64,000 bases of DNA from Lyngbya confervoides BDU141951 (lineage in GTDB: Bacteria > Cyanobacteriota > Cyanobacteriia > Thermosynechococcales > Thermosynechococcaceae). The first letter of the stretch is position 1. Every line of letters begins with the position of its first letter. A program made the translations under genes and the position numbers. The notes under the pieces are model-generated. The model was not told where the DNA came from and did no database searches. It saw only the letters and a program-made list of their open reading frames with translations. This document shows, one piece after another, positions 37,252 to 48,338 of the stretch. Where the stretch lies: assembly GCF_000817775.3 (NCBI RefSeq), contig NZ_JTHE03000005.1:1-64000 (forward strand). Reading direction: 5' to 3'.

Positions 37252-37373
37252 GACTTGGCTCTTCCTACTCGAGGTTAACTGTGAGAAGACTACAAACCGT
37301 TGAACCACGGTCTAAGACTAATGTTTATATTTTAATCGGGGACTTTAACCCTGTCATATTTTGCACGGTTTTC

Positions 37374-38381
37374 CTAGGAGGATGGGGCACTGGACCAGAC
37401 CTCGGCCTCTAGACCCTGAGCTTGAAAGCGTTTAGCTGCCGCAAAGGCCTCGCCTTCATTGACAAACTGCTGGAGTAAAATCCTACGCCCCGAGGTAAAA
37501 TCCAGCACCCTTGCCCCTGGGACCTGGGCTCGCACGCTCTCCAATCCCGCCTCATCCACATAGTCTAGGACTACATAGAACTGGGTTTCGCCTGCTCCTG
37601 GGGCCCTGCCAGAACTCGACAAGGCTGCCGCAGGGGTCTCAGGAGTAGGCTTGGGTGAGAGTGCTGGCAAACTGGCTGAGCCATTCAAGTCTGGGAACGT
37701 GTCGTTGGCTAGGTTTGGCCCCCGTTCCTGGGGATTGTTGAGCGTGCGTTCATCGGGATCTGAGCCTTCAACCTCGCTGCTGGGGGAGGGAGCCTCCTTC
37801 GGGGTAGGGGGTCTAGACCCCAGGACTTGAACCAGTGCCACGATACCCACCGCGGCCACCAGGATGATACCGGCCACCCAGGCCAACCTTTCCAAGGACA
37901 GGGCGGACTGGGAATGATCCTCGATTTCCTGCGGGGAAAAATGGCGCAGTAAGTCCTCCGATGATTCCAGGTAATCCTCTAGCGAAGGATTGGTGTAGGT
38001 GGTCAAGGAGGACTCGGTGGTGACTAACGCCGTGGTTTCGCTTGCGGGGGCTAGGTCGATCTCCCCTAGATCGTCCTCAAACTCTGTAAGATTGAGCAAC
38101 GTGATGTCCTCGCTCTGAGAGTGGGCCGGCAGATCGCGAGCCTGGCCGGGGGAGAGCGAAGACGCATCCTCCTCGATCTTGGCGGTAGGGGTGGCTGGCG
38201 GCGAGCCTGGCGCAAAATCTCCTGCTGGGGACGGCAGCGCTGCTTCTGGACAGGTCGGCGAGATTCTGCCTTGGCGAAAGAGGGCTAACTCAGACTCCAG
38301 GGTAAGATCAAGGGTTCCTAGCACTGCATGGAGCTGGGGATGAACCGCTACAACGGCTGGAGAAGGGGAAGGTTTCGTCAT
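37374..38381 (-). CDS. Membrane protein with C-terminal SPOR-like domain
   Basis: About 335 residues from ATG 38381. Residues 1-160 are low-complexity and acidic, one membrane span follows at about 172-192 (VAGIILVAAVGIVALVQVL), then a Pro/Ser-rich linker. The last 65 residues (FYVVLDYVDEAGLESVRAQV ... GRRILLQQFVNEGEAFAAAKRFQ) have the spacing of a SPOR peptidoglycan-binding domain. A role at the division septum is possible but only inferred. It is divergent from the PucC-like gene. Confidence 0.7.
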   Translation of the reverse strand: MTKPSPSPAVVAVHPQLHAVLGTLDLTLESELALFRQGRISPTCPEAALPSPAGDFAPGSPPATPTAKIEEDASSLSPGQARDLPAHSQSEDITLLNLTEFEDDLGEIDLAPASETTALVTTESSLTTYTNPSLEDYLESSEDLLRHFSPQEIEDHSQSALSLERLAWVAGIILVAAVGIVALVQVLGSRPPTPKEAPSPSSEVEGSDPDERTLNNPQERGPNLANDTFPDLNGSASLPALSPKPTPETPAAALSSSGRAPGAGETQFYVVLDYVDEAGLESVRAQVPGARVLDFTSGRRILLQQFVNEGEAFAAAKRFQAQGLEAEVWSSAPSS

Positions 38382-38491
38382 GGCAGTTAAATTCCGCCGT
38401 TTAATAAGGTCATACAAGTCGGTGTTATTTTAGCCTGGTAGGCTTTAGAATCTGAATCATTTTTGCTGTTTAATCACCCTTACACATCGAC

Positions 38492-39940
38492 ATGGCTCAG
38501 TCTCCTGATTCTTCGCTTCCTAAAATACAGCTGTTAACGATGTTTCGACTGGGACTTTACCAGATGGGACTGGGCATGATGTCGCTGTTAACCTTGGGGG
38601 TGCTGAACCGGATTCTCATTGATGAGCTGAAGGTTTTGCCCCTTTTAGCGGCGGGGGCGATCGCCATGCATCAATTTGTGAGTCCAGCCCGGATTTGGTT
38701 TGGCCAGCTCTCCGACAGTCGCCCTTTTCTGGGACAGCACCGCACCGGATATGTATGGTGTGGTGCCCTGCTGTTCACCACGATTTCCTTTGTAGCCCTG
38801 CAGGTTATTTGGCAATTGGGCCTGGCGCTGCAGGATCAGGGTTGGGGCCCGGTCAGCTACGGCTGGACCGCCCTCCTCGCGCTGATGTTTGGGCTCTATG
38901 GCCTGGCCCTAAGCGCGAGCTCAACCCCCTTCGCGGCTCTGCTGGTGGATATTTCCGACGATGATAATCGATCCCAGCTAGTGGGGGTAGTCTGGTCGAT
39001 GCTGATGGTGGGCATTGTGGTGGGCGCAATTATCAGTTCGGGCCTGCTGAATCAGCCCGATCTGTGTGGTAGTGCAATTCTGAAAATGCCGGAGGGAACA
39101 GCTGCGGCCACGGATATCTCACAGCTTCAGGCTTCGATTAACCCCGCGTTTATTGCGGTGCCTGCCTTAGTCCTGGGGCTTTGCCTCCTGGCAACGGTGG
39201 GGGTGGAATCAAAGTATTCCCGGTTTAAGACCCGGTCGGCTACCGCTCAGCGGGAGGAGCAACTGTCTCTATCGGATGCCTTTGCTGTCCTCACGGCCAG
39301 CCGCCAAACCGGTATTTTCTTCAGCTTCTTGCTGGTGCTCACCATCAGCATCTTTATGCAAGATGCGGTGCTGGAACCTTTTGGCGGGGAAGTGTTTGGC
39401 CTATGTATCTCCGAGACGACTCGCCTCAACATTCCGTTTGGACTCGGCACGCTGTTTGGGATAGGCGGCAGTGGCTTTTTAATTCTGCCGCGGGTGGGCA
39501 AAAAAAATGGTACGAAACTAGGGTGTTTCGGGGCGATCGCCTGCTTCGTGGCAATTATTCTCTCTGGATTGACCCAAAATCTACCGCTCCTGAACGCCGG
39601 ACTGTTCGGCTTTGGGTTATCCTCGGGCCTCATTACCGCAGGGGCCACCAGCCTGATGCTGGATTTGACGGCTGCGGAAACCGCCGGCACCTTTATTGGC
39701 GCTTGGGGGCTAGCTCAAGCCCTGTCCCGCGGTCTTGCCACAGTCCTAGGCGGCGGCGTATTAAACTTGGGTAAGGCTCTCTTCGATGCGCCCGTCCTTG
39801 CCTACAGCAGCGTGTTTCTACTTCAGGGGCTCGGCATGATTCTGGCCGTTTACTGCTTGGGACGGGTCAATATTCAAGAGTTTCAAGAGAGCGCCAAGGC
39901 TGCGATCGCGACGGTCCTCTCCAACGAAATTGAGGGTTGA
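38492..39940 (+). CDS. PucC-type (BCD family) MFS transporter
   Basis: A 482-residue membrane protein with about 12 spans. It has the family N-terminus (LGLYQMGLGMMSLLTLGVLNR), the segment SPARIWFGQLSDSRP and RTGYVW, all typical of the PucC/bacteriochlorophyll-delivery branch. Members in purple bacteria help assemble light-harvesting complexes; in cyanobacteria a role in handling chlorophyll is assumed. An imperfect hairpin (CTCTCCCTCTG with CAGAGAGAG, about 39944-39982) follows the stop. Confidence 0.88.
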   Translation: MAQSPDSSLPKIQLLTMFRLGLYQMGLGMMSLLTLGVLNRILIDELKVLPLLAAGAIAMHQFVSPARIWFGQLSDSRPFLGQHRTGYVWCGALLFTTISFVALQVIWQLGLALQDQGWGPVSYGWTALLALMFGLYGLALSASSTPFAALLVDISDDDNRSQLVGVVWSMLMVGIVVGAIISSGLLNQPDLCGSAILKMPEGTAAATDISQLQASINPAFIAVPALVLGLCLLATVGVESKYSRFKTRSATAQREEQLSLSDAFAVLTASRQTGIFFSFLLVLTISIFMQDAVLEPFGGEVFGLCISETTRLNIPFGLGTLFGIGGSGFLILPRVGKKNGTKLGCFGAIACFVAIILSGLTQNLPLLNAGLFGFGLSSGLITAGATSLMLDLTAAETAGTFIGAWGLAQALSRGLATVLGGGVLNLGKALFDAPVLAYSSVFLLQGLGMILAVYCLGRVNIQEFQESAKAAIATVLSNEIEG

Positions 39941-40071
39941 GATCCTCTCCCTCTGACCTTATCAGTTACAGAGAGAGATTCCCCGGATCGCCCCAAAGAT
40001 TTCCTGCTTCAGTGCCAGTTGACTAGAATTCATGACTAAACTCCCCGTCACCCCGACTCCACAGGCATTTT

Positions 40072-41046
40072 CTATTCCCCGTTGCCCACGGAAATTACTG
40101 GAGCCGCAGCCATGTCTCTTGGCTTGGTTGACCCACATTCAAGACAGTGAGAGATTCTGACACTCAAGTCTGTTTTGACTGCGGTACCACAATCAGGACA
40201 GTCCTGACTCGTCCCTCTTGGGCCAACCTTGCCGTAATACACCTCTCGCTTGAAGCACACCCCAGGCAGGATTTGATGGGTGAACTGCCCAATCCTGCGT
40301 CTAGCGGATGCTGACCCAGCATTCCTTTGGCCATAATGCGGAAGTTCAGGTCTTCCCCGAAAATCATCCCTGCACCATCGCAGAGGTGATGCGCCAGCCC
40401 GACATCAATCCCGACCGGGTGGCCATGAGGCGTTGTACTAGGAATATCGACGTACTAGGAATATCAACCTCAGACTGAAGACTCAGCATGACGAAATCCC
40501 GATGCCTTACGGACGATTCGGGCTTGTTTGACCTCAAACAAGTCGGGGATACACCGTGACCACCGAACCTTGACCAAACCCAGTTGCGGCAGCTTCATCC
40601 CTTCCTCGCTGATGCAGGTCTTGAGCATCTGAGGGAACGCAAAGGAGCGCATCCGATTCGGCTTTTTGAATCGAGGGAATCCCGACCGCTTCAACCGCTC
40701 AAGGCTCCCAGGACGCTTCCAGCTTTCGGATAACCTGCTGAAGCACCTGGGCGTTAACGGTCTTGAGCCTGGGGAAATCGGCCTTTGCTGCAGTTAACGA
40801 CTTGCACTGCCGAGCATCACTCGGGAAGGGGGCATCCGCTGGCCAGATGAACGCTTGCCGAATTGAACAAGCATTGACCGGAGACTTGCGAGAATCGAGC
40901 CAGTCTTTGCGCTCCCGCCGGGCAAACGTTCTGCGGCCTACCCCCCTAACCACTTCGCGGGATAGGCGGATCACTGCGGCAGATCTTGGTAGGGGGCATT
41001 GTCCTGCCACGCCCCACCCCCCAAACTCAAACAAACTTAATGTCAT
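40072..41046 (-). pseudogene. Frameshifted tnpB of an IS200/IS605-type (IS1341-like) element
   Basis: Pieces of one TnpB lie in order on the minus strand in different frames. The N-terminal part (RERKDWLDSRKSPVNACSI, KTVNAQVLQQVIRKLEASW) spans 41046-40699. The middle part (FPRFKKPNRMRSFAFPQMLK, PQLGLVKVRWSR) spans 40694-40470. Next comes GEDLNFRIMAKGMLGQHPLDAG, and finally the zinc-finger end GTSQDCPDCG ... CLECG ... RDMAAAPV (40260-40072). At least three frame breaks occur, plus a small local duplication near 40435-40466. No tnpA is present, and the protein cannot be functional. Confidence 0.9.
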
Positions 41047-44058
<3,012 letters not shown>

Positions 44059-44120
44059 CATCGATTTACAAAGGGGGCGATCGCAGGAGTGATCTAGAGA
44101 CTTCCTACCTCGCCTTCTAA

Positions 44121-44168
44121 AAAGATTGCCCTCGCAAGGAAGCCCGAAACCTTGCGAGGGCAATCTTT
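44121..44168 (+). terminator. Strong terminator between apcE and apcA
   Basis: A perfect 19-bp stem (44121-44139 against 44150-44168) with a 10-nt loop; left arm rich in A, right arm ending in TTTT. It lies 62 bp after apcE and 165 bp before apcA, so it either ends apcE mRNA or attenuates read-through into apcABC. Confidence 0.93.
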
Positions 44169-44332
44169 TGCGCCTACATGAATCGTTTTATTAAAAACTA
44201 TTACAGGTTGTCCTTGTAGGGGGCCGTAATGTTTGAGAATGATTCCGGTAGGTATTCGACCTGATGTCATTAAAGCCTTTATAAGGTGCATCTCGTTACT
44301 AAAATTTTCTTTCAAATTGGAGGAATCCATTA

Positions 44333-44818
44333 ATGAGTGTTGTCACGAAATCCATCGTGAATGCCGATGCAGAAGCCCGCTATCTTAGCCCTGGTGAACT
44401 GGATCGCATTAAGAGCTTTGTCACAAGTGGCGAGCGCCGTCTTCGTATAGCCCAAACGCTCACAGAGAATCGCGAGCGCATCGTGAAAGAAGCAGGTGAT
44501 CAGCTATTCCAGAAGCGTCCAGACGTCGTTTCTCCCGGTGGAAATGCCTACGGTGAGGAAATGACTGCCACCTGCCTGCGCGACATGGACTACTACCTGC
44601 GTCTTGTCACCTACGGTGTGGTTTCCGGTGATGTCACTCCCATTGAGGAGATTGGAATCGTCGGGGCTAAGGAAATGTACAACTCCTTAGGAACTCCAAT
44701 TCCTGCTGTAGTTGAAGGAATTCGCGGAATGAAGAGCGTTGCCTCAGCGCTACTTTCTGGTGAAGATGCTTCAGAAGCAGGGTCTTACTTTGACTACGTT
44801 ATTGGTGGTCTTCAGTAA
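44333..44818 (+). CDS. apcA: Allophycocyanin alpha subunit
   Basis: A 161-residue globin-like subunit of the phycobilisome core. The phycocyanobilin-binding cysteine is Cys81 ([13 protein letters not shown]). Length, the N-terminal helix ([20 protein letters not shown]) and the end [10 protein letters not shown] are standard. A GGAGGAA ribosome-binding site (44319-44325) precedes ATG 44333. apcB follows after 68 bp. Confidence 0.98.
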   Translation: MSVVTKSIVNADAEARYLSPGELDRIKSFVTSGERRLRIAQTLTENRERIVKEAGDQLFQKRPDVVSPGGNAYGEEMTATCLRDMDYYLRLVTYGVVSGDVTPIEEIGIVGAKEMYNSLGTPIPAVVEGIRGMKSVASALLSGEDASEAGSYFDYVIGGLQ

Positions 44819-44886
44819 ATAAGCCTTCGGATTCACTAATTCATTCCAAGTTTTAGGTTCCAAGTTTTTTATAAGGACGCACAATT

Positions 44887-45372
44887 ATGCAAGACGCAAT
44901 TACAGCCGTTATCAATTCCTCTGACGTTCAAGGGAAGTACCTAGATGGGGCTTCCATGGATCGACTCAAGTCTTACTTTCAGTCCGGTGAACTGCGAGTT
45001 CGGGCAGCGGGCACCATCAGCAGCAATGCGGCAACCATCGTGAAGGATGCGGTTGCCAAGGCCCTGTTGTACTCTGATACCACCCGTCCCGGTGGCAACA
45101 TGTACACCACTCGCCGTTATGCCGCCTGTATTCGTGATTTGGACTACTATCTCCGCTATGCAACCTATGCCATGCTGGCGGGTGATCCCTCCATTCTCGA
45201 TGAGCGTGTGTTGAACGGTCTGAAGGAAACTTACAACTCTCTCGGCGTTCCTGTTGGCAGCACCGTTCAAGCCATTCAGGCCATGAAAGAAGTGACCGCA
45301 AGCCTTGTTGGTCCTGATGCGGGCAAGGAAATGGGAGTTTACTTCGACTACATCTGCTCTGGCCTTAGCTAA
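44887..45372 (+). CDS. apcB: Allophycocyanin beta subunit
   Basis: A 161-residue partner of ApcA; alpha-beta monomers assemble into trimers and then core cylinders. Cys81 ([16 protein letters not shown]) binds the bilin, and Asn71 ([11 protein letters not shown]) is the site that is N-methylated in this family. The ribosome-binding site is AAGGA. The apcC gene lies 245 bp further on, behind a large inverted repeat. Confidence 0.98.
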   Translation: MQDAITAVINSSDVQGKYLDGASMDRLKSYFQSGELRVRAAGTISSNAATIVKDAVAKALLYSDTTRPGGNMYTTRRYAACIRDLDYYLRYATYAMLAGDPSILDERVLNGLKETYNSLGVPVGSTVQAIQAMKEVTASLVGPDAGKEMGVYFDYICSGLS

Positions 45373-45426
45373 ATTCTAGCGATTTTCAGAAGGAGGAGGA
45401 TTCCGTAAGGATTCCATACCCTGTGT

Positions 45427-45523
45427 AAGTCTGAGAAAGTCAAGCTATTGCTAGTCTGTTTAAGTTTTGAGATCTGTTTTCAGGATCTAAGCAGGATAGA
45501 GTTAGCTTGAATTTCTCAGACTT
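45427..45523 (+). other. 97-nt near-perfect inverted repeat (RNA stem-loop) between apcB and apcC
   Basis: Left arm 45427-45447 and right arm 45503-45523 are inverted repeats of 21 bp with a single mismatch (20/21). Inside the loop a second hairpin AGATCTG / CAGGATCT (45470-45476 and 45481-45488, one bulged G, TTTT loop) forms. The structure lies 55 bp after apcB and 95 bp before apcC. The run after the right arm (CAGTTTTAAG) is a poor terminator, so attenuation or 3'-end protection of apcAB mRNA is more likely. Confidence 0.8.
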
Positions 45524-45617
45524 CAGTTTTAAGAACCTCATGGATGTTATTGATGTTTTAGTCCTTGACGCTTTACCAAAGTTGCGGTCGTTATCCCTTA
45601 CAGGAGAAAATGCACAG

Positions 45618-45821
45618 ATGAGAATGTTTAAGGTTACAGCCTGCGTTCCCAGCCAGACAAGAATTCGAACTCAGCGAGAGCTGCAAAATACCTTTTTCAC
45701 CAAGCTTGTACCCTACGACAACTGGTTTCGTGAACAGCAGCGCATTATGAAGATGGGTGGAAGAATTCTGAAAGTGGAGCTGGCTACAGGTAAGCAGGGA
45801 ATGAACACAGGATTGCTTTAG
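45618..45821 (+). CDS. apcC: Small core linker ApcC (L-C 7.8)
   Basis: A 67-residue linker of the CpcD/ApcC type that caps allophycocyanin trimers. The sequence MRMFKVTACVPSQTRIRTQR and the end GGRILKVELATGKQG match the family closely, and 67 residues is the normal length. AGGAG (45602-45606) precedes ATG 45618. The longer in-frame extension back to 45507 is not coding-like. A terminator follows. Confidence 0.97.
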   Translation: MRMFKVTACVPSQTRIRTQRELQNTFFTKLVPYDNWFREQQRIMKMGGRILKVELATGKQGMNTGLL

Positions 45822-45889
45822 GCGCTTCTGTTCCCCCAACTGGGTCCGACAATCTCGGGCTGTTGAACTTGAGTGAGGTGAACTTTCTG

Positions 45890-45928
45890 AAAGATGTGTC
45901 TCGTGTTTTGGCGAGAGACATCTTTTTT
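45890..45928 (+). terminator. Rho-independent terminator after apcC
   Basis: A 14-bp stem with one mismatch (45890-45903 against 45912-45925), 8-nt loop, then a run of T through 45928. It ends the apcABC transcript. Confidence 0.9.
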
Positions 45929-45992
45929 ATAGCCTTATCGAGTGCTGAGGATCGCTGCTATACTGACTTCGATTTCAGTGGAATAAATTGCT

Positions 45993-47327
45993 GTGAAGGT
46001 TCTCCAGTTTCTCCCTTTCTTCGATCCCTCGGTAGATAAATGGGCCTTTGAAGCTCGCTTCCTGCAGTGGCTGACCGGTATTTGGTTAATTCTGGGCTTG
46101 GTGGTCCTCTATTCTGCCTCTTTTACCGTGGCGATCGCAGAGTCTGGAGATGGGCTGTACTACTTAAAGCGTCAGATTCTGGGCACTCTAATTGGTCTAG
46201 TGGTGCTCCGGCTGCTGGTGCGCACCCCAATTCATCAACTCTATCGCTGGTCAACGTTAGGATTTCTAGCTTGCCTGCTGCTTATTTTCGCGGTACGCAT
46301 TCCCGGCATTGGTGTCACCGTCAATGGTGCAACTCGCTGGATTTCTTTGGGACCCGTCCCGCTGCAGCCCTCCGAGATGATGAAACCCTTTCTGGTTTTG
46401 CAAAGTGCCTATGTGTTTGGTAAGTGGCACCGTTTATCCTCGACAGAGCGGTTGAAATGGTTGGGGCTGTTCGGTTTGGTTCTGGCAGGCATTCTAATTC
46501 AGCCTAACCTGAGCACCACGGCTTTGTGTGGAGTGGCCCTGTGGCTCATTGCTTTTTCCGCCGGATTGCCGCTGAAGTCCCTGGGGATGACGGCCCTTGG
46601 GGGGGTGAGCGTGGCATTGCTCAGCGTCAGTTTTGCAGAGTACCAGCGCCGCCGCATCATGTCATTTTTAAATCCCTGGGTTGACCCCCTCCAGGATGGC
46701 TACCAACTCATCCAGAGTTTACTCGCAGTGGGATCAGGGGGAGTGATCGGCAACGGCTACGGCTTATCTCAGCAAAAAACCTACCTTCCCTTCCAGCATA
46801 CGGACTTCATTTTCTCAGTGTTTGCGGATGAATTTGGACTTCTCGGCAGCTTGTTGCTGTTTGGGCTGCTGGCCTTATTTAGCTTAGTGGCCCTCAAGAT
46901 TGCGATCAAAAGTAATGGCCCCACCCACCGCCTGATTGCAATGGGGGCACTGGTGTTTTTGGTGGGACAGAGCCTTCTCCATATCGGAGTGACGATTGGA
47001 GCGCTTCCCACGACGGGGCTTCCCTTTCCACTGGTGAGTTACGGCAGCAATTCTCTCATTGCTAGCTTAACGCTGGCAGGATTGTTAATTCGGGTCGCCC
47101 GAGAAGATCAAGAGGCGGATATTATTCCGCTGCGGAGTGGAGGCGCAGGAAATCGTCAGCGATTGCGGCTCCTTTCCGCGGAACAGGGCGATGAGCAGCC
47201 TAGTTATCAGGATAAGGATAGCGCTGCCTGGCGCTCCTGGCAGGAGCGCAAAGCCTTGGCGCGCCAGCACCCTCAAGTACAACAGCGGGTGCGTCGGCGG
47301 AGAAAACGAGATAAAGCCTCTCAGTAG
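45993..47327 (+). CDS. ftsW: FtsW/RodA/SpoVE-family peptidoglycan glycosyltransferase
   Basis: A 444-residue SEDS protein with about 10 spans that polymerises lipid II. Family motifs: VNGATRWISLGPVPLQPSE, the GNGYGLSQQKTYLPFQHTDFIFSVFADE segment, and the final GLPFPLVSYGSNSLIA. The last 90 residues are a basic cytoplasmic tail (RVRRRRKRDKA). The start is GTG 45993. FtsW rather than RodA is suggested by the length and the VLYSAS start of span 1, but the sequence does not prove it. Confidence 0.92.
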   Translation: MKVLQFLPFFDPSVDKWAFEARFLQWLTGIWLILGLVVLYSASFTVAIAESGDGLYYLKRQILGTLIGLVVLRLLVRTPIHQLYRWSTLGFLACLLLIFAVRIPGIGVTVNGATRWISLGPVPLQPSEMMKPFLVLQSAYVFGKWHRLSSTERLKWLGLFGLVLAGILIQPNLSTTALCGVALWLIAFSAGLPLKSLGMTALGGVSVALLSVSFAEYQRRRIMSFLNPWVDPLQDGYQLIQSLLAVGSGGVIGNGYGLSQQKTYLPFQHTDFIFSVFADEFGLLGSLLLFGLLALFSLVALKIAIKSNGPTHRLIAMGALVFLVGQSLLHIGVTIGALPTTGLPFPLVSYGSNSLIASLTLAGLLIRVAREDQEADIIPLRSGGAGNRQRLRLLSAEQGDEQPSYQDKDSAAWRSWQERKALARQHPQVQQRVRRRRKRDKASQ

Positions 47328-47341
47328 AAGGTAAAAGGCCA

Positions 47342-47423
47342 AAGGACCCCTGACAATGGCGGACCTAATAGCATCGATAACCACTGAGCAGGAATACTCG
47401 AAAGAGTTCCCGCTCAGGTCCTT
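47342..47423. other. Nested stem-loop after ftsW
   Basis: Outer stem AAGGACC (47342-47348) / GGTCCTT (47417-47423) and inner 11-bp stem with one mismatch (47384-47394 / 47407-47417) share the base at 47417. No T-run follows. It probably marks the 3' end of ftsW mRNA, between convergent ftsW and ndk. Confidence 0.45.
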
Positions 47424-47516
47424 GCTAGTTGCGCAAAAAGCTGCAAATCTCTCTAGAACGAGATCCCCCTCTGCCGAAGGTGAGGGCATTCCCTGGGAGA
47501 GATGATCGCAAGGGGG

Positions 47517-47966
47517 TTATTCATATATCCAGGAGGAGAGAGTAGGAGACCAATTGGCAAGCTCATTGTCTTGAAACCAAAGGCTAATCTCGCGCTGAGC
47601 GGTCTCGACAGCATCGGATCCATGAATAATATTGCGGCCAATATCAATGCCAAAATCTCCTCGAATCGTTCCGGGTTCAGACTGAAGGGGATTGGTGGAT
47701 CCAATCATTTTTCGGGCCGCTGCAACAACGCCCTTACCTTCCCAGACCATGGCTACCACGGGACCAGAGGTGATAAAGTCCACCAGGCCGGAAAAAAACG
47801 GTTTTTCTCGATGCTCTCCATAGTGGGCCTCAGCAAGGTCACGGCTCACCTGGATCAGCTTGAGTCCCACGAGTGTAAATCCCTTGGCTTCGAATCGTTG
47901 AATCACGGTGCCTACCAGTCCACGCTGGACACCATCGGGCTTAATGGCAATAAACGTACGTTCCAC
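47517..47966 (-). CDS. ndk: Nucleoside-diphosphate kinase
   Basis: A 149-residue enzyme that balances NTP pools by ping-pong phosphate transfer. [15 protein letters not shown] opens the chain, and the catalytic His lies in [13 protein letters not shown] 47966 gives exactly the family's usual length and has GGAG upstream; an ATG nine codons further up adds a non-family extension. Confidence 0.97.
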   Translation of the reverse strand: MERTFIAIKPDGVQRGLVGTVIQRFEAKGFTLVGLKLIQVSRDLAEAHYGEHREKPFFSGLVDFITSGPVVAMVWEGKGVVAAARKMIGSTNPLQSEPGTIRGDFGIDIGRNIIHGSDAVETAQREISLWFQDNELANWSPTLSSWIYE

Positions 47967-48129
47967 AAATTTTCTCCATTGAGGGATTTTCAACAGTTGG
48001 CTTGACCCACGTGATCTGCCTGGTTGGGGAGGCTGGCCTTACCTCGTTAGGATAAGAGAAGAGATCAAGATGGGTCATGGTCTACCGGGTAGATGCCAAT
48101 CACTAATATAGGGAAAACTGACCAAGGAT

Positions 48130-48300
48130 ATGAATACCCTTAAAAAACAAATTCTCTGGGGGCTTGGGGGAACGGTGGTGGCAACGCTGGGTTTGGGCCT
48201 AGGTCTTTCCTATGTCGTTAATTCGAGTTTACAACAGCTGGAAAAACGACCCGATGCGATCCTACCTAACCAAACTGCGCCAAACACCACCTTGCCCTGA
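48130..48300 (+). CDS. Membrane miniprotein (56 aa), unrecognised
   Basis: A 56-residue frame in the space between ndk and the cyclase gene. Residues 8-30 are one glycine-rich membrane span (ILWGLGGTVVATLGLGLGLSYVV), flanked by Lys-Lys at the N-side and followed by a polar, Pro/Thr-rich tail. The AAGGA before ATG 48130 is only 1 nt away, so the ribosome-binding site is poor; no better start exists. I do not recognise the family. Confidence 0.5.
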   Translation: MNTLKKQILWGLGGTVVATLGLGLGLSYVVNSSLQQLEKRPDAILPNQTAPNTTLP

Positions 48301-48338
48301 ATCTTGATCCGTGGCAAAGCACAGGAGCATTGGCTGCA

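Noticed and set aside
44094-44330. Minus-strand frame between apcE and apcA
   Set aside because: It runs through the apcE terminator stem and the apcA leader; not coding.
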